In this document: positions 16,807-25,700 of the stretch, in pieces
Layout: the number at the start of each line of letters is the position of its first letter
Position numbering within the stretch: position 1 is the stretch's first letter
Assembly (NCBI GenBank): GCA_946056155.1
Contig: CAMGIP010000012.1
Location: 1-34,608, forward strand
Reading direction: 5' to 3'
DNA length: 34,608 bases
Origin: an uncultured Mediterranea sp.
GTDB lineage: Bacteria > Bacteroidota > Bacteroidia > Bacteroidales > Bacteroidaceae
Notes under the pieces: generated by a model
Databases searched by the model: none
Told to the model about the DNA's origin: nothing
The model's input: only the letters and a program-made list of their open reading frames with translations
Program-made: the position numbers and the translations under genes

Positions 16807-18984
16807 TTAAAACTTGGTGTCAAACCAGAGGGCGATGGGGAACATCTGTTTACCGCTGCTGACATTGGCCTCATTGCCGTCCTTGACAAAGGTTATCTGT
16901 CCAATCATCACACCGTTGGCATAGCCATTGTCGTCCAGCCACTTGTTGGGGTTGACCTTCACGGCACAACCGTTGGCGTTATCCACGTAGGCCAAGGGGG
17001 CAGAGAGTCCGGTAGCCTTGGTGATGTTGTCATAGTACGACAGCGGCCATTTCTGTCCGTAGTTTGGAGCAGCCACACCGATGGAGGCGTAGTATGCCTG
17101 CCAGAGGATGGACATGAAGTTGTCTGTGGCTGTAGCGCTGGGCTGTCCACTCTTATGCTGCTTAGGTCCGTTGATGTTGTAGTAGTTAAAGGTACGACGA
17201 TAGTCGGACTTAAAGAGAGAGAGGTCGCTCAGGCCAGTGATTTCAGGGGCCACAGAGCTTCCGCCCGTCTTGGGGTTCACCTGGAAGACAAATGGAGTAT
17301 AGTTGACTGTCACCCCATCCACCGCTGCCGAGCAGTGGATAAAGATCGGTGTGCGAACCACTGTCTCTCCGACAGTACCCTTACCTGTGGTGGCCTGAAT
17401 GAGTACCACCAGCACTTTGGCATTGGTCCATCCACCGGTGAAGGTCACGGTACCTGCCTCATCAATAGCCACAGTGGTGACGCTTGAGCTACCCTTCACC
17501 ACGCTCCACTCTACCTCTACTCCTTCGGGCAGATCGGTCTCTGCTACAGGGATAGAGAGTGCCAGCAGGTTGGCCTGCGAGGTGACTCGATACTGCGAAG
17601 CATAGCTCTTAGCGGGGGTGAGGCCGAGGTTATTGCCCCAATGGATATAGGTGAAATAGTAGGGGTTCTTCACAATGGTCAGTTTGAAGGATGCCTGTTG
17701 CTCGCTCTTGACGTTCTTGGCCTGCACGGTCACGGTATATTCGCCGAGCGGGATGGTATTGCCCTGCTTGGCCGATACGGTACCGGTGTGGGCGTCAATG
17801 GTGAGGTCGGCCAGCTTCTCATCCAAGTTGACGAATGAGTAGGTCACCTCATCGCCATCCACCGTCTTGACAGGAATCTCAAAGGCCGATGCCTGGATGA
17901 TCTCCTCCTTGTCGTCGTAGGCCAGCGTGGTTATCGGGCGGATATAGGCCACGACATCCACCTGATAGGCCGCCGCAAACTCCTTGCTGCCGTAGGCGTT
18001 GGTGGCCTTGACCGATACGCTGTACGAACCGCCGATGGGCAGCTGGTTGCCCTCTGCAATGGAGAGGACACCGGTGGCAGGATCAATATGTATCTCAGAG
18101 GTCTCGGGTACGATCGAAGCGATGGAGTAGGTCAATCCATCGGTTGAGCCCTCCAGAAGAGGAGCTACAGAGGTGAAGGCGTTGTGCTCTTCCACCTTGG
18201 CATTGTTGGGCGCATAGGTGAGGCTGAGCGGACCTGAGGTGACGTCGATCTCCAAGGCATCCACAAAGAGTCCCTCTTCCGACTCCTCATCCACGGCAGC
18301 GGTCGTCAGCTTCAGGTCTATCACATACTTGCCCGGCTTCAGGCTTGACTTGCCCCGAACGATAGAGATGAGACCGCTGTTGCTGATGGTAAAGAAGTCA
18401 TTCTTCTCCACCAGCGTTCCGTCACGGCGTACATTGGCAATGAGGTATTTACGGATGCTGATGTGGTTGCCTTGTGTAGTAACCTGCGCGGTAGGCAGCT
18501 CTACATCGCTCTGTTCATCCACCACATCGGCAAAGTTCACCTGCAGCTTTTCTGGCGTTACGCTGATACCTTCGGGCACCACATTCATCATGTGGATGCT
18601 CACGATGTCCTTGAACTCATAGTAGTTGCCGTTGGAGTTGCAGGAGATGGAGAGCGTGTAGAGTCCCACGGCCAGCGAGCTGGTATTCTCCAACGTTATG
18701 GCGCCAGTAGTGGCCGAGATGGTGAAGCAAGAGGTCTCCACCGGCTCGCCATCCCGTTTCACTTGGGTAATGGCAAAATCAGACGGGGCAGCACCGATGT
18801 AGCTGGGCCCGTCTAAGGTGAAGCTCATGGAGGGGCCAATGTCGGTAAGACCGGCATAGAAGATGGCAAACTTCGTAGAGTCGGTCGTCTCAGGGTCTGT
18901 GCAAGAGGCACCTGTGAGCCCCCATCCTATGGCCATGACGGCCGCCATGAATCTCAAGATTAGATGTTGAAGGGTAAGTTTCAT
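16807..18984 (-). CDS. Surface glycan-binding lipoprotein with four Ig/cadherin-like repeats
   Basis: Predicted non-catalytic surface binder for heparan sulfate, 725 residues. The signal peptide ends in lipobox GASC with Cys28. Four related beta-sandwich repeats span about residues 38-133, 140-248, 253-345 and 350-437. Each has the same pair of strands: a 'FTISATTGAITL' or 'IHIDPATGVLSIAEGN' type hairpin followed by 'PLGEYTVTVQAKN'. A distinct C-terminal domain (about 441-725) begins YYFTYIHWGNN and contains aromatic-rich loops (RRTFNYYNINGPKQHKSG, ILWQAYYASIGVAAPNYG) that would suit sugar binding; which part binds is inference. It lies between the PL12 lipoprotein gene (18 nt upstream) and susC (18 nt downstream), the usual place for the SusE/F-like protein of a PUL. 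It is comparable with BT4661 of B. thetaiotaomicron by position. Confidence 0.88.
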   Translation of the reverse strand: MKLTLQHLILRFMAAVMAIGWGLTGASCTDPETTDSTKFAIFYAGLTDIGPSMSFTLDGPSYIGAAPSDFAITQVKRDGEPVETSCFTISATTGAITLENTSSLAVGLYTLSISCNSNGNYYEFKDIVSIHMMNVVPEGISVTPEKLQVNFADVVDEQSDVELPTAQVTTQGNHISIRKYLIANVRRDGTLVEKNDFFTISNSGLISIVRGKSSLKPGKYVIDLKLTTAAVDEESEEGLFVDALEIDVTSGPLSLTYAPNNAKVEEHNAFTSVAPLLEGSTDGLTYSIASIVPETSEIHIDPATGVLSIAEGNQLPIGGSYSVSVKATNAYGSKEFAAAYQVDVVAYIRPITTLAYDDKEEIIQASAFEIPVKTVDGDEVTYSFVNLDEKLADLTIDAHTGTVSAKQGNTIPLGEYTVTVQAKNVKSEQQASFKLTIVKNPYYFTYIHWGNNLGLTPAKSYASQYRVTSQANLLALSIPVAETDLPEGVEVEWSVVKGSSSVTTVAIDEAGTVTFTGGWTNAKVLVVLIQATTGKGTVGETVVRTPIFIHCSAAVDGVTVNYTPFVFQVNPKTGGSSVAPEITGLSDLSLFKSDYRRTFNYYNINGPKQHKSGQPSATATDNFMSILWQAYYASIGVAAPNYGQKWPLSYYDNITKATGLSAPLAYVDNANGCAVKVNPNKWLDDNGYANGVMIGQITFVKDGNEANVSSGKQMFPIALWFDTKF

Positions 18985-19002
18985 GTTCGGGAGTTGTTAA
19001 AT

Positions 19003-21153
19003 TTATAATGAATAGGATAATTCGTAGTTCTTGTCACCTACAGTCACTTCCACGGCTGCCCCAGAGGCATGGAAGGTGCCAGCAGGAGTATCGCTGTTGT
19101 CAGTGAAGCGTGCGCTGATGTTGAGCGACTCGATGTCGCCCTCTGTCTGGAAGGGGTAGATGACGGTAATAAAACGGGCCGCACCCTCAGCAGGCTTGGT
19201 AATGTCCACCTGATAGAAGCGGCGCTGGGCTGTCTTCTCACCCAGTTTCTCGGAGACGTAGGCGGTGTTGTTGAGGGCATTATAGCCTTCGGTTGTCTCT
19301 ACAAAGGTGCGGAAGAGCATGTTGTTATTATCTGAGAATGAGGTATGTGCGCCATACTGATACTGACTGCTCAGGTCATCGATGATGACGTTGTCCTTGG
19401 TGGGACAGAGCTTGAAGTTGAGGTTGACCACAGGGGTTGAACCGCTGCCATATCCCTCATCGACCAGGACAAAGAAGGTGCGATCGACAAAGAAGACGGC
19501 ACGGCGGTGGGTCAGGTCACTGTAGGAGGCATTCTCCGTGACCAGAATTTCGGTATTGCCCTGGGTCTTCTGCAGGAGCAACTGCCCCTTCATGCGGCCC
19601 GAGGGAATGTTGGCTCCTTCACGGGTCATGGTATTGTGCATCTTGGTAGCGGCAAAAGCGGCGCGGTCGGCATTGCTGGCTGAGGTGCCTCCGTAGGAAT
19701 ATACACCGGCATCGGGACAGAAGTTGCGGCCGTTGCGGTAGAGGCCGAAGGTGCCGTTATCGGCCTGGCAGTGCCATTTGTTGTCGGGATTGTTGTTGTT
19801 CTTCAGCACCATCATGGTGGCATCCGCTCCCCAACCACTGCGCAGTATGTAGTAGCCGGAAGCGCTGTAGAGCTGTACCAGCTCCTGCGGTGCCCTGCCC
19901 TGTTTCCGCTCAGAGGCCATCCAGAGGAACTCCTGGTCGTCCGGGAACATCTCCACATACTTCTTCAGATTCTTGATAATCACGCTCTTGGTATAAGAGG
20001 AGGAGCGGGTATCATTGAAATTGTCAATGGAGTAGTTGGGGTAGATGATGTCCATGACAAATCGGGCTGCCTTGCGCAACAGGTCGGTGTAGTTAGCGGG
20101 GAAGAGAGTGAGTTTGTTGTTGACCTGAGCCAGCTTGTAAATGCTGTAGAAGTCATCCACCACACCGATGTGGTAGCTGGGGTCCAACTCGCATTGCACG
20201 CCATCGGCCAAGAATTGTCCGGTCACCTGCTCGCTGATCTTGGCAGCACCCTCGGCAAGCCACTCGGAGGCTTTCTTGAACTCGGGCATCAGCATGCCGG
20301 CTGAAGCCACCGCCTGTACCTGAGTCACGTAGATATTGCTACCGTCTGTATAATAATTGCGACGCACACACTCTACCTCATCGGCCAAGGCCACGAGGAA
20401 GGTAGAGAGCCATTCAGGGGTGAAGTTGGTAGATTGGATGAAATAGGGCATCATATCCATCTGACTCATGGCTCTCTCAGCCGGCTGCAGGCCGTGCCAT
20501 TGGGGATTCTGGCTATCGGTAGTACCTTCGGGACAGGGGAAGGTCTGCAACCAGTCACCATAGACCTCCATCCAGGACTTCACATACTTCTCATCGCCGG
20601 TCACCCGATAGGCCTTGGCCTGAGACATCATCCATTGGTGACGGTGAATCTGCGACTTGAATTCCTGATCGGTAATCTCCTGTGGCACATAGCTCCAGTC
20701 GATCTTTCCATCTTTAAGGAAGGAGTAATAGAGATCCAGTCCGTCCTGACCGGTAGATTCCTTGAAGTTTCGGATATAGAATCGGTACTCCAACGCTTGG
20801 TCGGCAATGTTTAGTTCCGCCGTCGTCAGGGAGGGGTTGATAAGGTTGATGTTCGGATTAGTGATTTCTGCGCGGTTGCGGTAATACTTGAGCAGCTCGT
20901 AGGCTGCATAGTAGTACTCCTGGACCTCGACATAGGATTTCACCTTCTCCAGACCGGGATAGTCGAGATTGATGACCTCAAAGAGTCTGGCGTCAATCAC
21001 ATCCCCCGGTTTGTTATCCGGCAACACAACCACGTTGTCGGCCACATCGCCCGAAGCGACAATTTCCTCATCGTCTGTACAGGCGGTAAGAGACCATGCC
21101 CCCACCGTGCAGAGCGTGATAAAAAAGAAAATGTTTCTCATATTGCAATTCAA
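19003..21153 (-). CDS. Heparinase II/III-family lyase, PL12, surface lipoprotein
   Basis: Eliminative lyase for heparan sulfate, 716 residues. It cuts the GlcN-(1,4)-uronic acid bond to leave a 4,5-unsaturated uronate. The signal peptide carries lipobox LTAC (Cys25), so it is lipid-anchored, probably on the cell surface where it would make oligosaccharides for SusCD; surface exposure is inferred. An N-terminal alpha/alpha toroid (about 50-400) is followed by a beta-sandwich (about 425-716). Residues matching the heparinase III active site are Asn273 (in DGSNIYV), Tyr327 (in ELDPSYH), His461 (in WHCQADNG) and His506 (in MHNT). The 54- and 45-residue spacings equal those in the second PL12 of this window. 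Translation may start at Met5. It has its own likely promoter 44 nt upstream and begins the lyase, binder, susC, susD run. Positional counterpart: BT4662. Confidence 0.93.
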   Translation of the reverse strand: MNCNMRNIFFFITLCTVGAWSLTACTDDEEIVASGDVADNVVVLPDNKPGDVIDARLFEVINLDYPGLEKVKSYVEVQEYYYAAYELLKYYRNRAEITNPNINLINPSLTTAELNIADQALEYRFYIRNFKESTGQDGLDLYYSFLKDGKIDWSYVPQEITDQEFKSQIHRHQWMMSQAKAYRVTGDEKYVKSWMEVYGDWLQTFPCPEGTTDSQNPQWHGLQPAERAMSQMDMMPYFIQSTNFTPEWLSTFLVALADEVECVRRNYYTDGSNIYVTQVQAVASAGMLMPEFKKASEWLAEGAAKISEQVTGQFLADGVQCELDPSYHIGVVDDFYSIYKLAQVNNKLTLFPANYTDLLRKAARFVMDIIYPNYSIDNFNDTRSSSYTKSVIIKNLKKYVEMFPDDQEFLWMASERKQGRAPQELVQLYSASGYYILRSGWGADATMMVLKNNNNPDNKWHCQADNGTFGLYRNGRNFCPDAGVYSYGGTSASNADRAAFAATKMHNTMTREGANIPSGRMKGQLLLQKTQGNTEILVTENASYSDLTHRRAVFFVDRTFFVLVDEGYGSGSTPVVNLNFKLCPTKDNVIIDDLSSQYQYGAHTSFSDNNNMLFRTFVETTEGYNALNNTAYVSEKLGEKTAQRRFYQVDITKPAEGAARFITVIYPFQTEGDIESLNISARFTDNSDTPAGTFHASGAAVEVTVGDKNYELSYSL

Positions 21154-21196
21154 TTTATAATTATTCCATTCTGATTTCGCATGATATAGCCTTATT

Positions 21197-21204
21197 CAAA
21201 GTTA
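21197..21204 (-). promoter_or_regulatory. Candidate -7 box for the PL12-binder-susC-susD operon
   Basis: TAACTTTG on the minus strand matches TAnnTTTG and sits 44 nt before the PL12 start. No TTTG lies at the -33 distance, as is common for promoters that need an activator such as an HTCS. Confidence 0.5.
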
Positions 21205-21205
21205 T

Positions 21206-21275
21206 TTAGTTGACAAGTTATTTCTTTTGCTGCTATTTTGCGGTTAGCGTATCCACTTGCCTCCTTGTCAACTAA
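21206..21275. repeat. 12-bp inverted repeat flanking the PL12 promoter region
   Basis: TTAGTTGACAAG (21206-21217) and CTTGTCAACTAA (21264-21275) are perfect complements separated by 46 bp, in the 134-bp gap between the PL13 stop and the PL12 start. The left arm lies immediately upstream of the -7 box and contains part of the GTTGACAAGTTA word shared with 11564-11575. It could be an operator pair or a 3' structure of the PL13 message. Confidence 0.6.
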
Positions 21276-21287
21276 AAGAACTCCTGT

Positions 21288-22439
21288 TCATTTCAACGGC
21301 TCTTCGTGGTAACCGGCCAGATTGTAGCAAACCGGAACGGTGCTGTTGCCTACGCGGTAGATACCGAACTTGAAGTAGTAACCCTCCTCGTCGTTGCGGC
21401 CTATCAGTATCTCCTCCTTATTCACGATGTGCTTCTTCACCTCTTTTCCCGACTGGGGATAGGCCATGGTCACATCCAACATACCCGGTTTGAGGATGGT
21501 CTGCTCTTCTCCACCGTACGTAGTCCAACGGATTTGCACCTGGAAGGTAATCCAACACTCCTTGGGAAACTCCTCAAGGGGCATCTTGTAGGCAATGGTA
21601 GAGGCCTTGAAGGTGGAAGTAACGGGACGCATCACCGCAGTCTTGGCCACATTGGCATTACAGCGGTCGCTCTTGTCAGTGAGCCACTTGCGGTCGGAGT
21701 TGGCCTTGATGTAGAAATAGCCCTGCGAGAAGCCGAAGGCCAACGGGGGATAGCCGCCCTGCTCAATGAGCCAACCGTTGGGCTTGCCGGCCTTGTAGAT
21801 GGTATCGTCCTTGGCATTGACCTGGGCCACCTTATCGTGCGCCACATTGTTCTTGAAAATCATCCGCTTCTCCATCTCAAGAAACTCCTCCACGGAGAGC
21901 CTCTTCACCACCCCTTGCGGATCGGAAACCAAGGTGCGGCTCGGCATACCGTGCCACTGGGCAAAGATGGTGGATACCTCCTTGTCGAGCTCGCGCGGTA
22001 TATATATGGAAAAGGTATAGCTCATGGAAGAGCCTTGCGGGCAACTGCCTTTGCCGTAGTGATAGACCGTCTTCATCTTCTGGGCCTGAGGATAGGTCTC
22101 TGCCGGCAGGTTGCGGAAGTCGGCAGCGGTAGCATAGCAATAGCTGAGCTCGGCACGCCCTTTGGTTTCACCGGGAGCATACCCCTTGAGGGTGTTGTCT
22201 TCTTCCCGTAGCTCAAACCGATAAGAGGGCTTGCCCTGGAAGAGACAGGAGTGGTCGGACTGGATCGCATGAGGAGCCTTGGTACCTACAGCCACCCAGC
22301 GGTTGTCGATAATCTGACGTACACGGGCAGAGTCGGTCTGTACATTGACCCGTGCCTTCAATGGTACAAGTTGGGCATGTGCCTGGAAGAGGGTCACCAA
22401 GGAGAGGAGACCAGCAGCGATGAATAGTGTTTTTTTCAT
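21288..22439 (-). CDS. Heparin lyase I, polysaccharide lyase family 13
   Basis: Cleaves highly sulfated heparin at GlcNS(6S)-IdoA2S bonds by beta-elimination. The 383-residue protein has a signal peptide ending AHA|Q, with no lipobox, so it is periplasmic. The sequence agrees along its whole length with B. thetaiotaomicron heparinase I (BT4675) as I recall it: VNVQTDSARVRQIID, KPSYRFELREEDNT, GETKGRAELSYCYAT, FAQWHGMP with catalytic His163, KPNGWLIEQGGYPPLAFGFS, KANSDRKWLTDKSDRCNAN, and the C-terminal LIGRNDEEGYYFKFGIYRVG with Lys357 and Tyr361. These match the His151, Lys353 and Tyr357 known in that enzyme. An 8-residue loop before YKAGKPNGW is shorter than in BT4675. It is divergent from the HTCS gene and lies 134 bp before the PL12 gene, so it may head the minus-strand operon or be expressed alone. 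Confidence 0.96.
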   Translation of the reverse strand: MKKTLFIAAGLLSLVTLFQAHAQLVPLKARVNVQTDSARVRQIIDNRWVAVGTKAPHAIQSDHSCLFQGKPSYRFELREEDNTLKGYAPGETKGRAELSYCYATAADFRNLPAETYPQAQKMKTVYHYGKGSCPQGSSMSYTFSIYIPRELDKEVSTIFAQWHGMPSRTLVSDPQGVVKRLSVEEFLEMEKRMIFKNNVAHDKVAQVNAKDDTIYKAGKPNGWLIEQGGYPPLAFGFSQGYFYIKANSDRKWLTDKSDRCNANVAKTAVMRPVTSTFKASTIAYKMPLEEFPKECWITFQVQIRWTTYGGEEQTILKPGMLDVTMAYPQSGKEVKKHIVNKEEILIGRNDEEGYYFKFGIYRVGNSTVPVCYNLAGYHEEPLK

Positions 22440-22602
22440 TCTCTATAGGTATTAAATATGTTGCTTCTTCAAGAAGAAAAGTAGGTGTTTCATACGATAT
22501 AGACACAGGGTATGATTTGCCGCGGCTAAAGTAGTGGGTCTTGCCCGAATAGCGGTAGTTTTCTGTCTCAAAGTTTGCAACTATTGTTTTGAAGAGATTC
22601 TT

Positions 22603-22635
22603 TTCAACAATATTGGGGTCAATTCAACAATATTG
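22603..22635. promoter_or_regulatory. Candidate HTCS operator: 13-bp direct repeats 20 bp apart
   Basis: TTCAACAATATTG occurs at 22603-22615 and again, identical, at 22623-22635, in the 322-bp gap between the divergent PL13 and HTCS genes. A period of 20 bp (about two helical turns) is what AraC-type DNA-binding domains use, and the HTCS next door ends in such a domain. A related ACAATATT lies at 26955-26962 upstream of the GH88 promoter, but the same 8-mer also occurs at the marC promoter. Assignment is inference. The rest of the gap holds only the -7 box below. Confidence 0.45.
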
Positions 22636-22703
22636 CTATGGATTATGCACAGCTATGGCTGCAATAATAGATAAAAAAGTAGCATACATCAAAGAAAAAG
22701 GCG

Positions 22704-22711
22704 TAATTTTG
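22704..22711 (+). promoter_or_regulatory. Candidate -7 box of the HTCS gene
   Basis: TAATTTTG matches TAnnTTTG, 50 nt before the start at 22762. There is no good -33 element. The direct repeats end 68 nt upstream. Confidence 0.45.
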
Positions 22712-22761
22712 CCAACGATAAGCGATTCATATCTTGTGATAAAAACAGCCGATAGTACTTC

Positions 22762-25700
22762 ATGAAGATGAACCTTGATAATTATAAAGCTATGAAAATA
22801 GTGTCGTACCTCTTACTGCTTTTTGGAATCACCTTCCCTCTGCTGCTCCACGCGGATATCACCGAGGATATCCGGTTCAGTCACATTGGTCTGGAGGAGG
22901 GACTCTCACACAGTACCATCTTTGCCATCCAACAGGACAAAGAGGCAAACATGTGGTTTGCCACGTACGACGGCCTGAACAAGTATGACGGTTACCAGTT
23001 CACCATTTACCGCCATCAATACAACAATCCCCACAGCATAGCCAGCGACATCACCCGCTGCATCTCAGTGGATGAGGCTGACCGTATATGGATAGGTACG
23101 CGCGAAGGACTCTCGCTCTATCACCACCGCAAGGATAACTTTTCCAACTATGTGTACCGCAAGAACGGTACGAATGCTGCCGTGAGCAGCATCATACCAA
23201 TCAAGGAGAAGTGGCTCATGGTGGCTACAGCCGATGATGTCCTGCTCTTTGACATTAAGAATGAACGTTTCCGCACCGACACGCTGACCCTGCTGCACAA
23301 TCTCCACCCCTCGACGCTGGTACGCCAGGGCGACTGTGTCTATATCAGCGCGGAAGAGGGTATCTATAGCTATACCCTGTCACAGGGCTCGTTGGAGAAA
23401 CTGGTGAGTCTGCCTGCAGGACTTCAGATACACGCCATGCTCTGCCAGAAGTTCAACCGGCTCTGGCTGGCTACTGAAGGAGAGGGACTCTACCTGTTGG
23501 ACCTCAAGACAAAGGCGCTGAAGAATTACCGCTACCAGGATGGCAAGTCTGGTCTGAATTCCAATTATGTACGCTCCTTAGCACTGGACACGGAGAACCG
23601 ATTGTGGGTGGGGACCTACGGCGGACTGAATATCTATAGGGAGGGGAACGATACCTTCCTCTCCATCAAGAGTTCGGAAAGTCAGGAGGGGAGCCTGTCA
23701 CAAAACTCGGTCAGAAGCATCTTCCGCGATGCTCAGGGAGGCATGTGGCTGGGCACTTACTGGGGAGGAGTGAATTATTACCACCCCTTGTGCAACCGAT
23801 TCCTGCGCATCAGACACCGCCCTTTCCAAAACTCCCTGAGCGACAACGTGGTGAGCTGCATCGTGGAAGACAAAAAACAGAACCTTTGGATTGGTACCAG
23901 CGACGGCGGACTGAACCTTTATGACAAGAAATCCGGAAAATACCACAATTATCTGTTCAACAACGACATACACTATGTACCTTTCAAGGATATCAAAACG
24001 GTATATGTGGATGAAGAGCACCACATGGTCTATGTGGGAGCACATGCCGGAGGAATGATGGTGCTCGACACCCGAACCGGCAAGACCCTATACTATAACC
24101 GGGAGAACAGCGACCTGCCCAGCAACCATGTCTATTCCATCATCTCAGACCCACAGGGGGGACTATGGATAGCCACCCTGGAGTACCTGCTCCACTTTGA
24201 CGCTGTGCGCCAACACTTTACCCCGGTGAAAAAGATCACGAAGGAGGGACATCAACCTGATACCTATTACCGACTGCTCTTCAGAGACAGCAAGAAACGA
24301 ATATGGGTAGGTGCAGAGAGGGGACTGTTTGTATTCAACCAGCAAGAGGCTGACCTGCAGCCCTGTAAGGATTTCAACCTCCCCACAGCCCTCAGACAAT
24401 CGTTTGTCAACTGCATCTACGAGACCTCATCCGGCCAGCTGTGGATAGGCACGCGCAATGGACTCTTTGCCCTCAAGGAGAAGGAGAACCAGGTGGAACA
24501 GTACACCACCACCCACGGACTGCCCAGCAATGTCATCTACGGGATTCTGGAAGATGCCTATTGCCGGCTGTGGATCAGCACCAACCAGGGACTGAGCTGC
24601 ATGAATCCAGGGCAAGTGAAGTTCCGCAACTTTACCATCCTGGATGGTCTGCAGAGCAACCAGTTCAATGCCGGCTCCTACTGCCGGAAAGAGGATGGCT
24701 ATATGCTCTTCGGCGGCATCAATGGTATCACCGCCTTCCGTCCGGAGACTCTGATAGACAATCCCTATACCCCCAAACCGGTCATCAACCGACTGTATGT
24801 CCATAACAGGGAGGTTAAGCCCGATGATGAGACGGGAATCCTCCGGGACCACATCGCCTATGTGGACCACCTCACTCTCTCCTCCTCGCAAAACTCCTTT
24901 GCCCTCTCGTTTGTTGTCTCCAACTACATCGCCGGCAAGCACAACACCTTTGCCTACAAGTTGGAGGGGTACAACAAGGAGTGGTACCGACAGAACGACA
25001 TCAGCCATGTCTCCTACTCCAACTTGCCGGCGGGGGAGTACACCTTCTGCCTGAAGGCGGCCAATAACGACGGGGTGTGGAACGAGGAGGTCACCCGGCT
25101 GCACATCCGCATCTTGCCGGTGTGGTATCGTACTTGGTGGGCCATTCTGCTCTTCGTCTTGCTCGCCGCCCTGCTGTTGTTCGGCATCCTGCGCTTCTTC
25201 TGGATGCGCAAGATCATGAAGGATGAGATACGCATGGAGCGTCTCGACAAAGAGAAGCAGGAGGAGATCAGCCAGATGAGAATCCGCTTCTACGTCAACA
25301 TCTCACACGAGCTGCGTACACCCCTCACCCTCATCGTAGCTCCCCTGCAGGAGCTGCTCAACCGGGTCAGCGGCTACTGGGAACGCGAACAACTACTCTA
25401 CGTGCAGCGCAACACCAACCGACTGCTCCATCTGGTCAACCAACTGATGGATTTCCGACGGGCCGAACTGGGTATCTTTGAACTCCGCGCCGTCTATTCC
25501 AACGCCAACAAGCAGGTGATGAGCTGTTTCAAGAACTACGAGAGCCTCTCCAGGAGGAAAGAGATAGAATATAACTTCTTTACCGAACTGCAGGATAAGC
25601 AGGTGCTCTTCGACGAAAACTACCTGGACCTGATTGTGAACAACCTGCTCTCCAATGCTTTCAAATACACCCCTAACGGGGGACGCATCACCGTCAAACT

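Noticed and set aside
22526-22533. TACTTTAG on the minus strand as the PL13 promoter
   Set aside because: One mismatch in the -7 box and no -33; too weak to list as a feature.
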